Position numbers and translations under genes: made by a program
Notes under the pieces: generated by a model
The model's input: only the letters and a program-made list of their open reading frames with translations
Told to the model about the DNA's origin: nothing
Database searches by the model: none
Source: Kribbella sp. ALI-6-A
GTDB lineage: Bacteria > Actinomycetota > Actinomycetes > Propionibacteriales > Kribbellaceae
Direction of reading: 5' to 3'
DNA length: 64,000 nucleotides
NCBI RefSeq assembly: GCF_001984195.1
Contig: NZ_MTQN01000012.1
Location: 496,001-560,000, forward strand
Shown: in pieces, positions 42,850-49,703 of the stretch
Layout of the letters: each line of letters begins with the position of its first letter
Numbering within the stretch: the stretch's first letter is position 1

Positions 42850-43716
42850 TCAGTTGTGTCCTACCGCGGCCTGCCACGGGCGGGCCGTGCGGTGGACGAT
42901 CTCGGCGATCTCCGCCAGCCTTTCCCGGCAGCGAGTCGCCAGCACCGGCACCGGGTCGTCGGCCTCCAGCGCGGGCGTCCACAACGCGCGCCCGGCCAAC
43001 GTGCCTGAGGCTCCGCCGGTGCAGGCCAGCTCGACCGCACGCGGGAAGTCGTCGCGGGCCACGCCGTTCGACAGCACGACCCACGGAACCGGCAACGTCG
43101 CCGTGATCCGCTCGCAGGTCTTCACGATCGCGTCGGCGTCGCCGAGCCCTCGACTCGGCACCTGCGCCTTGTAGAGATCCGGCCGGGTCGGCCCCAGCGC
43201 CTCGGCCCCGGCGACGATCGCCTCGTCGAGGTCGAAGTCGTCCTCATCCGGCGCGGGCTGCACGACCGGCTCGAGCACCGACAGCAATCCCGCCGTACGG
43301 CACACCTCCACGAACTCCTGGGCCATCTCCAGCCGCCGCGCCTGCTCGCCGTCGCGCTTCCAGATCACCAGCAACTTCAGCGCCACTACCCCGCGCGCCT
43401 TCGCCGCCGCGAGATCCTCCAGCTGCGCGCGGTCGAGATGGGTGTCGGTGACCGGACCGCCGCGTTCCTGCGTCAGCTGGTCGACCGCCAGAATCAGCCC
43501 CGGCTCGGTCGGCGCGTCGTACCCGGCGTCGATCAGGAAGCCGGAGGCCAGCGGCGCCAGATGCTCGGCGACGGCGGCCTTGAACGCTGTGATCGCGGCC
43601 GGATCGTCGGGCCGGCCGTGTTCGGCCAGCATCGTGCGCAGGCTTTCGCGCTGGTCCATGGCGACCATCGCGAAAGTCCCGTCGTCGTAGGACAAGGCCT
43701 GCAGTGTCACGTCCAC
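42850..43716 (-). CDS. Class I aldolase of the LacD/YihT family
   Basis: A 288-residue class I aldolase. GTFAMVAMDQRESLRTML, VALKLLVIWKRDGEQ, LYKAQVPSRG (likely Schiff-base Lys) and LSNGVARDDFPRAVELACTG match LacD and sulfofructosephosphate aldolase YihT. Sequence resemblance to YihT looks closer than to LacD by eye. It should split a phosphorylated ketose into triose phosphate and an aldehyde. The GTG at 43716 has GGAGG seven bases upstream. It is 19 bases downstream of the FGGY kinase, forming a two-gene operon. Confidence 0.85.
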   Translation of the reverse strand: MDVTLQALSYDDGTFAMVAMDQRESLRTMLAEHGRPDDPAAITAFKAAVAEHLAPLASGFLIDAGYDAPTEPGLILAVDQLTQERGGPVTDTHLDRAQLEDLAAAKARGVVALKLLVIWKRDGEQARRLEMAQEFVEVCRTAGLLSVLEPVVQPAPDEDDFDLDEAIVAGAEALGPTRPDLYKAQVPSRGLGDADAIVKTCERITATLPVPWVVLSNGVARDDFPRAVELACTGGASGTLAGRALWTPALEADDPVPVLATRCRERLAEIAEIVHRTARPWQAAVGHN

Positions 43717-43735
43717 CGGTCTCCCTCCACCGCGA

Positions 43736-45100
43736 TCATCCGACCGCTGTGACCACCTTATGGAATCGATCCCAGAAGAATCCATCCCAAGTCCTGGAGA
43801 GTGCCTGAGAAATGCGCACCGGGTTCCCTGTCAGGGCCTGCGAACGGCGTCCGCTCACGACCTCCGCGGCCATCAGCGCCGCCCCTTCGGCCGCCACCGC
43901 TTCGCCTTCCACCACTGCGAATCCCCGGCCGCCACCGGCCAGCGCCTTGCGCCGCATCCACCCCTCGAGCCGGGTGGGACCACCGAAGGCGATCGTGTCC
44001 TGCCAGTCGATCCCAAGCAGCCGCGTCTGCTCCTCGGCCATCCAGCGGGCGTGGAAGCTCAGCCCGTCCACCAGCGCGCGCAGCTCGGCGGCGGGATCGG
44101 CGGCGGGTGCGCGTACGTCGTACGAGGCGGTCGGGTCGGGCAGTGGCGCCTGCCGGCCGGTCGGGTACGGGGCGATGACCTGATCGCTCGGCGGCCCCAG
44201 GACCTCGAGGACCCCGACGAGCCAGTCGTAGCCGTGGCCGAAGTGTGCGAGCCGCTCGTCGACCAGGCCACCCGCGGCCGCGTGCCCGGACACGGCGACC
44301 CCGCGCCGGCCGTCGGCGTACCAGCCGACGCTGATCCCTTGCCTTCGCAGCTCGTCGTCGATGACGAGTTCCGCGCTCGGCGTGATCACCGCCTCAGAGG
44401 TCCCGAGCGAGTCGGCGACCTGCCCAGGCTCGCGGACTCCGGCCGCCCAGGCACCGACGAGGTGGTCATGACCACACAGCACCACTGGTACGCCGGTCGG
44501 CAGCGGCCCGGCGATCGTGTGCCCGGCGATCGTCATCGACTCGGCGATCTCGGGCAAGCGGTCCAGACCACCCCAGGCGAGCAGCTCGTCGTCCCAGGTG
44601 CGCCGGCGCAGATCGAGTACGCCGTACCGCTGGGCGTGGGTGAGGTGAGTCGCGTACCGGCCGGTCAGCGCGGCGAACACCAGGTCGGGCGCTCCCGCCC
44701 AGAGCCGGGTGCGGGCCAGGACGTCTGTGGTGTCAGCCAGCCAGCGCCAGGTGGTCAGCGGAAGCTTCGGGCTGAGCCGCAGACCGGTCCGTGCGTACAG
44801 CTCCTGGGGCCCGAACTCGTCTTCGAGGCGCGCGACCTGCTCGACGCCGGGCTGATCCCGCCAGCTGATCAGGTCGGTGAGCGGCTCGTAGTCCGCTCCG
44901 AGCGGTGCCCCGGTCTCGGCCATTCCGGCGATGCCGACGCCTTCGATCCGTTCCCCGGCGGCGATCTCAGCCACCAGTTTCAGCGTCGTCGCGACCAGTT
45001 CAGCCGCCGTCCGCGGGGTTGTCGCCGACAGCACCTTGGTTTGGGGCCAGAGGCACACTTTGGTGTTGGTGGTACCGACATCTATTCCCAGCCACGTCAC
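43736..45100 (-). CDS. FGGY-family carbohydrate kinase
   Basis: A 454-residue FGGY kinase. The N terminus WLGIDVGTTNTKVCLWPQ binds phosphate, and PVVLCGHDHLVGAWAAG with ADSLGTSEAVITPSAE belong to the C-terminal domain. Sugars of this family are ketoses and polyols, such as xylulose or sedoheptulose. The GTG at 45100 lies 7 bases after a TAGATT box and lacks a ribosome binding site. With the aldolase it would phosphorylate and cleave a sugar. Confidence 0.87.
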   Translation of the reverse strand: MTWLGIDVGTTNTKVCLWPQTKVLSATTPRTAAELVATTLKLVAEIAAGERIEGVGIAGMAETGAPLGADYEPLTDLISWRDQPGVEQVARLEDEFGPQELYARTGLRLSPKLPLTTWRWLADTTDVLARTRLWAGAPDLVFAALTGRYATHLTHAQRYGVLDLRRRTWDDELLAWGGLDRLPEIAESMTIAGHTIAGPLPTGVPVVLCGHDHLVGAWAAGVREPGQVADSLGTSEAVITPSAELVIDDELRRQGISVGWYADGRRGVAVSGHAAAGGLVDERLAHFGHGYDWLVGVLEVLGPPSDQVIAPYPTGRQAPLPDPTASYDVRAPAADPAAELRALVDGLSFHARWMAEEQTRLLGIDWQDTIAFGGPTRLEGWMRRKALAGGGRGFAVVEGEAVAAEGAALMAAEVVSGRRSQALTGNPVRISQALSRTWDGFFWDRFHKVVTAVG

Positions 45101-45163
45101 CTAACAGAATCTAGACCGGTTGATGCGATAGCGTCCTAGGTCCCCGAAGAAGGAAACAGGTTC

Positions 45164-45895
45164 ATGGGCGAGAGCTCCTCCAAGATCATCGTCGTCGTCC
45201 CGACGTACAACGAGCGGGACAACCTGCCGGAGCTGGCCAAGCTCCTGGCCGACCTGCAGCTGCCCGGGCTGCAGATGCTGGTCGTCGACGACAACTCCCC
45301 CGACGGTACCGGCGACGTGGCCGACGAGCTGGCCAAGGCCGCGCCGGAGCAGGTCGGCGTACTGCACCGGACCGAGAAGGACGGCCTCGGCCGCGCCTAC
45401 GTGGCCGGGATCACCCGCGCGCTCGACGAGGGCGCCGACATCGTGATCCAGATGGACGCGGACCTGTCCCACCCGGCGTCGGTCCTGCCGACGATGGTCG
45501 AGACGCTGCGGACCACCGACGCGGGCGTGGTGATCGGCTCACGCTACGTCCCCGGCGGCTCCGCGGCCGCCGAGTGGGCCTGGCACCGCCGGCTGCTCTC
45601 GGCCTGGGCGAACTTCTACGTCAACACGATCCTGCGCCTGCACGTCAAGGACGCCACCGCCGGCTTCAAGGCCTGGAAGGCCGACACGCTGCGCGCGATC
45701 GAGGTCGGCTCGATCCAGAGCAACGGCTACTCGTTCCAGGTCGAGATGAACCACCGCGCCGTCCGCCGCGGCTTCCGCATCGCCGAGGTCCCGATCCGCT
45801 TCGAGGAACGCACCCACGGCGCATCCAAGATGAGCCTGAAGGTCCAGCTCGAGTCGGCCCTGATGCCCTGGAAGCTGCTCTTCCGCCGCTCCTGA
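45164..45895 (+). CDS. Polyprenol-phosphate mannosyltransferase (GT2, Ppm1/DPM1-like)
   Basis: A 243-residue GT2 protein without membrane segments. IIVVVPTYNERDNLPELAKL, MLVVDDNSPDGTGDVADEL and IVIQMDADLSHPASVLPTM (DxD) match dolichol/polyprenol-phosphate mannose synthases, and SNGYSFQVEMNHRAVRRGF is the family C-terminal block. It should charge polyprenol phosphate with mannose from GDP-mannose for lipoglycan or protein O-mannosylation. It is divergent from the FGGY kinase gene. No fused lipoprotein acyltransferase domain is present. Confidence 0.88.
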   Translation: MGESSSKIIVVVPTYNERDNLPELAKLLADLQLPGLQMLVVDDNSPDGTGDVADELAKAAPEQVGVLHRTEKDGLGRAYVAGITRALDEGADIVIQMDADLSHPASVLPTMVETLRTTDAGVVIGSRYVPGGSAAAEWAWHRRLLSAWANFYVNTILRLHVKDATAGFKAWKADTLRAIEVGSIQSNGYSFQVEMNHRAVRRGFRIAEVPIRFEERTHGASKMSLKVQLESALMPWKLLFRRS

Positions 45896-45900
45896 TCCCG

Positions 45901-45920
45901 CCGGGGCTCGTTGAGCCCGG
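45901..45920 (+). terminator. Hairpin after the mannosyltransferase gene
   Basis: CCGGGGCTC (45901-45909), the loop GTT and GAGCCCGG (45913-45920) form a stem with a one-base bulge, starting five bases past the stop. A short T run (45929-45933) follows. Confidence 0.6.
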
Positions 45921-45936
45921 TGCAGGTGGTTTTGCG

Positions 45937-45977
45937 CGCCCGCATGTTCCGGTACGGCGTACCGGGGTGTGCGGGCG
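45937..45977. repeat. Two-part inverted repeat in the gap before the peptidase
   Basis: CGCCCGCA (45937-45944) pairs with TGCGGGCG (45970-45977), and CCGGTAC (45949-45955) pairs with GTACCGG (45959-45965), giving one hairpin with a symmetric internal loop. It may be a second terminator or a mobile-repeat remnant. Confidence 0.5.
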
Positions 45978-46046
45978 TTTCGTCGTGCTGGGGTTTGCGG
46001 GCGGTCGTCGCGCGGGGGTCTACGGGCAGTCGTCGTGCTGGGTTTT
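45971..46046 (+). repeat. Degenerate tandem repeat, three 25-26 base units
   Basis: Units start at 45971, 45997 and 46022 and share CGGGC, a central TCGTCG and a G/T-rich end. It lies in the gap between convergent genes. No open frame of interest is present. Confidence 0.45.
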
Positions 46047-46057
46047 GGTGCCCCGGC

Positions 46058-46408
46058 TCAGTCGTACCCGAGCTCGTGCAACCGAGCGTCATCGATCCCG
46101 AAGTGGTGCGCGATCTCGTGCACGACCGTGATGTTCACCTCATCCACCACATCCTCGACCGTCTCGCACATCGCCAGCGTCGGATTGCGATAGATCGTGA
46201 TCCGATCCGGCAACACCCCGCCGTACCAGTTGCCGCGCTCGGTCAGCGGAATCCCCTCATAGATCCCAAGCAACCCCGGGTCACTGGCCGGCGCGTCGTC
46301 CTCCACGAAAATCGCGACGTTGTCGATCAGAGACGCCAACTCAACCGGCACCTCATCCAGCGCCTCGGCCACCAGCACCTCGAAGTCCGCCCGGCTCATC
46401 TCGATCAC
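46058..46408 (-). CDS. Small zincin-like metallopeptidase
   Basis: A 116-residue protein with the HExxH motif in ITVVHEIAHHFGIDD, followed by RLHELGYD, and an N-terminal helical region. It fits the small zincin-like metallopeptidase group (PF06262-type). The GTG at 46408 gives MIEMSRADFEV; the ATG at 46399 is also possible. Its peptide substrate is unknown. It is convergent with the mannosyltransferase gene. Confidence 0.8.
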   Translation of the reverse strand: MIEMSRADFEVLVAEALDEVPVELASLIDNVAIFVEDDAPASDPGLLGIYEGIPLTERGNWYGGVLPDRITIYRNPTLAMCETVEDVVDEVNITVVHEIAHHFGIDDARLHELGYD

Positions 46409-46709
46409 GGCCCCAGCCTAGTGAGCCCCACCACACGCCTACCCGTCGACGCGAAGCCGCAGTCGGCCGCGCACAACCCCACCCAGCCCGCACGCCACCC
46501 AGCGGCGCCCCCTCCTGCCCGCAAGTCCCCACCGCCACCTACGGCCCCTCCACCAGCGGCACGCCCACCAGCCCCTCATTCGCCGATCGCCCAAGACCAC
46601 AGCTCAGCCACTCAGCAACGTCACCCCGGCAGCCAGCCCTCCCAGCACCCACCCCCACCCCCATCCCAGGCCCTTCCCAGGCGGGCCACCCCCCGTCCCA
46701 GAACTCGTT
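46409..46709. other. C-rich intergenic stretch with a G-quadruplex motif on the minus strand
   Basis: No gene is seen here. The plus strand is strongly C-rich and G-poor. At 46637-46678 it holds at least six runs of three or more C, so the minus strand has a G-quadruplex-type motif. It ends about 30 bases before the tRNA promoter. Confidence 0.55.
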
Positions 46710-46738
46710 TTGGACCCTGGCCAAGTCTCATCTATGCT
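46710..46738 (+). promoter_or_regulatory. Promoter of the tRNA cluster
   Basis: TTGGAC (46710-46715) and TATGCT (46733-46738) have a 17-base spacer. This strong vegetative promoter lies 38 bases before tRNA-Glu. Confidence 0.7.
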
Positions 46739-46776
46739 TACGGCTGTCCCTGGAGCTTCGGCTCCCGCGGGTCCGA

Positions 46777-46849
46777 GTCCCCATCGTCTAGTGGCCTAGG
46801 ACGCTGCCCTTTCAAGGCGGTAACGCGGGTTCGAATCCCGTTGGGGATA
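46777..46849 (+). tRNA. tRNA-Glu (anticodon TTC)
   Basis: A 73-base cloverleaf with a G-U plus six-pair acceptor stem (GTCCCCA with TGGGGAT). The anticodon loop is CTTTCAA (TTC) and the T-arm loop is TTCGAAT. Discriminator A; CCA is not encoded. It is the first gene after the cluster promoter. Confidence 0.95.
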
Positions 46850-46908
46850 CGGTCGAAAGGCCGATTAATTGAACAGTTCGAAGATGGTGTACCATCGTCG
46901 AGCATCCT

Positions 46909-46985
46909 GGCCCAGTAGCGCAGTTGGTTAGCGTGCCGCCCTGTCACGGCGGAGGTCGCGGGTTCGAGTCCCGTCTGGGTCGCCA
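46909..46985 (+). tRNA. tRNA-Asp (anticodon GTC)
   Basis: Acceptor stem GGCCCAG pairs with CTGGGTC. The anticodon loop is CTGTCAC (GTC) and the T loop is TTCGAGT. The 3' CCA is encoded at 46983-46985. It is followed by an intrinsic terminator. Confidence 0.95.
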
Positions 46986-46991
46986 GGAGAA

Positions 46992-47028
46992 GGCGGCGGA
47001 TGTCCAAGCATCCGCCGCCGCCTTTTCT
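46992..47028 (+). terminator. Intrinsic terminator after tRNA-Asp
   Basis: GGCGGCGGATG-type stem (46992-47002) pairs with CATCCGCCGCC (47009-47019) around the loop TCCAAG, followed by a TTTTCT tract. It lies directly before tRNA-Phe, which suggests Phe is made by read-through or by its own promoter. Confidence 0.8.
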
Positions 47029-47032
47029 CCCC

Positions 47033-47105
47033 GGTCAGGTAGCTCAGCTGGTAGAGCGTCCGCCTGAAAAGCGGAAGGTCGGCGGTTCGAGACCGCCCCT
47101 GACCA
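47033..47105 (+). tRNA. tRNA-Phe (anticodon GAA)
   Basis: Acceptor stem GGTCAGG pairs with CCTGACC. The anticodon loop is CTGAAAA (GAA) and the T loop is TTCGAGA. Discriminator A; CCA is not encoded. A terminator hairpin follows within ten bases. Confidence 0.95.
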
Positions 47106-47111
47106 CACGAA

Positions 47112-47140
47112 CCCTCTCCGGCTTCCGGGGAGGGATTTTC
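47112..47140 (+). terminator. Intrinsic terminator after tRNA-Phe
   Basis: CCCTCTCCGG (47112-47121) pairs with CCGGGGAGGG (47125-47134) with one wobble, followed by ATTTTC. It closes the tRNA cluster. Confidence 0.75.
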
Positions 47141-47216
47141 TTTCCCACGCGAGCTACGCAGCCGCCTTCCGTCGCTCCGCTCCTCCAGGCACCAGCTACG
47201 CGCGCTCCCGCCCACC

Positions 47217-47340
47217 CTCCGGCTTGGCGCCGGCGGAGGTTGCCTGCTTATCGCAGGCGTTGCCCGGCTGGCGCCGGGAGTATCCGGCTACCGCCGGGCT
47301 GTGGGCTTATCGCCCTCCGTCCGCGCGCTTATCGCGCGTG
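47217..47340. repeat. Array of six mini-hairpins with conserved loops
   Basis: Small stems follow each other: GCCTGC/GCAGGC (47242-47258), GGGC/GCCC (47303-47315) and CGCGC/GCGCG (47324-47338), all with the loop TTATC, and CCCGGC/GCCGGG (47263-47278, loop TGGC) and CCGGC/GCCGG (47284-47297, loop TACC). A bulged hairpin lies at 47217-47239. Stem sequences differ but loops and closing G-C pairs are kept. No gene is present in this 350-base gap. Confidence 0.6.
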
Positions 47341-47454
47341 TCAGCTCCCAGGCGCCGACCTCCCCCGTCGACGTGATCGTGCTCACCTCGCCGTACGGGC
47401 AAGGCGGCTCGCGACTGAATACAAGCCCCGCGCCTCCGACCGTCGAGACCTCAC

Positions 47455-48523
47455 TCAGGCAACGGCTCCAGCCGGTGCACCGGCGAGGAAGATCTCCTGA
47501 CCTGCCGCGGTCACGGTCAGCCAGTATTGCTCACGCGGTGGACGGCCGGCACCGAGCCAGGCGTCATGTGCGGCCTCGACGTTGTCCCAGACCACGCCAG
47601 GACCACCCTGCACCACCAAGCCGCCGACGAACCGGGCCCAGGAACCCTCGGAGTGAAAGGCGATCGGAACACCATCGATACTCATCGTGCGGACATCGGG
47701 ATTCGTCAGGTCGAGCCAGAACCGGGCCTCGTTGTCTCGGTAGATCGATATGTCGAAGCGATATGGCCGGCTGACGCCGACACCATTCACCGCGAGCTCG
47801 ATCAACTCACCGATCGCCGCCGGCTCCGGCTGATGCCGTAGCGGCATGAAGTACGCCGAGTTCGGCAGGAACTGTCCTGCCGCGTCGTTGCCTGTTGCTC
47901 CCTTCCGGAGTACGGCAACGCCGGCTCCCAGTGGGAGTGACGACGACCCCGCCCGACCGAAGCTGGCGAAGCCAGGCGTCCGGAACGTAGTCGAGCCGAC
48001 AGGTCGCGATGACAGCGTCGTACGGCCCGCCGGCCGGATAGCCGTCCACGCCATCGGCGACCGCTGGCAGCGGCCTGTAGCCCGCCTCTCCGAGCCTCAT
48101 CCGAGCTTGTGCGACCAGGTCAGGATCGATGTCGACACTCGTCACCCGATCAGCGCCCAACCTCTCCGAGAGCAACGCCGCGTTGTATCCAGTCCCCGTG
48201 CCAATCTCGACAACCCGCTCGTCGCCGTTGAGCTCGAGCGCTTCGAGCATGCTCGCCATCAAGCTCGGGGCGGTCGAGGAAGATCTGACGTCCTCAGTGG
48301 TGACCAGATGGATGTCGGAGTAGATCGTCGACAGCCACTGCTCTGCGGCGGCCGAGTCAACGACCGAGCTGCCGTGCTGGTCGTTCCGACAGAACCGGGG
48401 CACGAACAAGTGCCGCGGCACTGCGCCGAAAGCGGCCTGCCAGCGCGGATCAGGGATGTTGCCGTTCACAACAAGTTCACTGACCACTTTCTTCAGATCT
48501 GTAGCTGCCTGGCGTCCACTCAT
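47455..48523 (-). pseudogene. tgmC: Frameshifted methyltransferase of an ATP-grasp RiPP cluster
   Basis: The ATG at 48523 starts MSGRQAATDLKKVVSEL. A PCMT-type domain follows (VPRHLFVPRF, VVEIGTGTGYNAALL, GGPYDAVIATCRLDYVPDAW). At about 47933 the frame changes; the C-terminal part continues as GAGVAVLRKGATGNDAAGQ and NSAYFMPLRHQPEPAA, ending at 47455. One extra base in a three-G run explains it, and removing it gives an even 355-codon frame. The family methylates ATP-grasp peptide systems. It overlaps the tgmB stop. A sequencing error cannot be excluded. Confidence 0.75.
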
Positions 48524-48989
48524 CGGCAACTGCTCTCCAGGAAATCGGCGATCGCGCGGGCGATGGGACCCGTAGCTCGGGGATGTAGGCCCATTGCCCA
48601 TTGGGATTGGCTTCGAGGAAGACCCATCCGCCATGGCCGACGGGCTGTGGAGCCAGACCGCTTCGGGCAGGCTGCTCAGAACTCCAGAGAACCCATGCCT
48701 CGCCCGGGAACGAGCAAACGCTTCCTCGCTGGTCGTTCCACCACGCGCGAGCCGGAATTCCGACGGCCGGCGGTAGTAGATGGCCCGAAGCGATTGCAAC
48801 TCGATCTCTCGAGGTGTGTCAGAGAGGTGGCCCTCCCAGGCGATCCCGCCTGGATCGAGCCTCGCCGTGAGACAAAGGTCGGCCCGGATCGCAGCGTAAG
48901 AACGGTATTCCCCTGGCGTTGAGCTGGTGCAGGACGACCGTTGGGTCGTCATCGTGCGTCAGCACCAAGATCTGCGGAGGTTCGGTCAT
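48520..48989 (-). pseudogene. tgmB: Broken ATP-grasp ribosomal peptide maturase
   Basis: Pieces of one protein are spread over several frames. The start MTEPPQILVLTHDDDPTVVL (ATG 48989) breaks near DPG. Frame two has ADLCLTARLDPGGIAWEG, LRAIYYRRPSEF and ARHGFSGVLSSLPEAVW. After PSAMAD a large internal deletion joins frame three, WVFLEANPNGQWAYIPEL, and frame four ends PIARAIADFLESSCR with TGA at 48520. About half the expected ATP-grasp protein is missing, including most of the ATP-binding core. It cannot be functional as read. Confidence 0.75.
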
Positions 48990-49003
48990 CGGCATGAGTC
49001 CGC

Positions 49004-49282
49004 CTACTTGTCGTCAGCCATCCAGTCCACGGTCAGAACGTCCTTGCCGTCGGACTCCGTGTGCGTCATGGTCGCCGCAACCGGCATGACTTCGGTCGCC
49101 ACTCGTCCGTCCACGAGGCCGATCTGCCGTTCCCGGCAGAGCGTCACGTTCGGGCGACTGAACCGCGGGCGCCCCGGCGAGTAGTCGACGAAGCGCAGAC
49201 CGAAGGGGCGAACGAACTCCTGCACGGCGATCACCGGAACCTGAGTACTGCTGAGCGAAAAGCGGTCCTCGTCTTGCCACAT
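49004..49282 (-). CDS. tgmA: ATP-grasp-modified RiPP precursor peptide
   Basis: A 92-residue precursor-like protein. The leader has the TgmA-type block VRPFGLRFVDYSP. The C-terminal third (VAATMTHTESDGKDVLT onward, ending DWMADDK) is rich in Thr, Glu, Asp and Lys, as expected for a core cross-linked by ATP-grasp ester or amide bonds. The ATG at 49282 follows CAGGAGAA. It is the only intact member of the tgmABC set here; the maturase and methyltransferase behind it are broken. No mature product can be predicted. Confidence 0.75.
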   Translation of the reverse strand: MWQDEDRFSLSSTQVPVIAVQEFVRPFGLRFVDYSPGRPRFSRPNVTLCRERQIGLVDGRVATEVMPVAATMTHTESDGKDVLTVDWMADDK

Positions 49283-49306
49283 GGGTTCTCCTGACGAACT
49301 TGAGGA

Positions 49307-49543
49307 TCAGAGCACGGTCAACGGCCAGAGCCGTTGCTCGGACGGAATCGGAGGGTGGTCTGGGACATGGTCTGACTCGGTGCGTGCTGTGGGCGGCAGC
49401 GGCTCGTTGCTGATGCGCAAGTCTGCGAATCGGCGCTCCATGGCGGCGGCGTACCGGTCGGCGAGCTGGCTCTCGCCGACATAGGTGGCGATCACATGGC
49501 TGCCGAACCACACTTGCACCTTGCGGCGCTCAGAAGCCGTCAT
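49307..49543 (-). CDS. Small hypothetical protein upstream of tgmA
   Basis: A 78-residue protein starting MTASERRKVQVWFGSHVIAT, with a predicted helix-rich middle (ADRYAAAMERRFADLRIS) and a Pro-rich C-terminal tail. It has no recognised domain. Its ATG at 49543 overlaps the stop of the tiny membrane protein (ATGA), and tgmA follows after 24 bases, so it is probably in the same operon. Its role in the RiPP system is unknown. Confidence 0.6.
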   Translation of the reverse strand: MTASERRKVQVWFGSHVIATYVGESQLADRYAAAMERRFADLRISNEPLPPTARTESDHVPDHPPIPSEQRLWPLTVL

Positions 49544-49635
49544 CGACGGTCTCTCAGATCACGCAACACGTCGATCGCCATCGCCAAGGCCAGCACAGCG
49601 GTGACCAGAGCAAGGACGCCCACCTGTACGTTCAC
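49540..49635 (-). CDS. Tiny membrane protein, 31 residues
   Basis: GTG at 49635 gives VNVQVGVLALVTAVLALAMA followed by a basic tail (DVLRDLRDRR) and TGA overlapping the next ATG. One transmembrane helix is predicted. A GGAAG lies before the start. It heads the putative tgm operon. The short length makes it tentative. Confidence 0.4.
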   Translation of the reverse strand: MNVQVGVLALVTAVLALAMAIDVLRDLRDRR

Positions 49636-49703
49636 GTCAGCTTCCACAGCCTTCCTGATCCAGGTACGCCTGGCCGATCCTCGACCCGGTTCTGCCGCGC
49701 GAG

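Noticed and set aside
47033..47105. tRNA-Phe as a phage or island attachment site
   Set aside because: No integrase gene and no second copy of the tRNA 3' end was found by eye within the window.
47217..47340. CRISPR array
   Set aside because: The units are short hairpins of different stem sequence without regular spacers or identical repeats, and no cas gene is near.
47000..47500. Plus-strand frame across the tRNA-Phe and hairpin array
   Set aside because: It starts inside a terminator, passes through tRNA-Phe and the repeat array, and shows no protein-like pattern.
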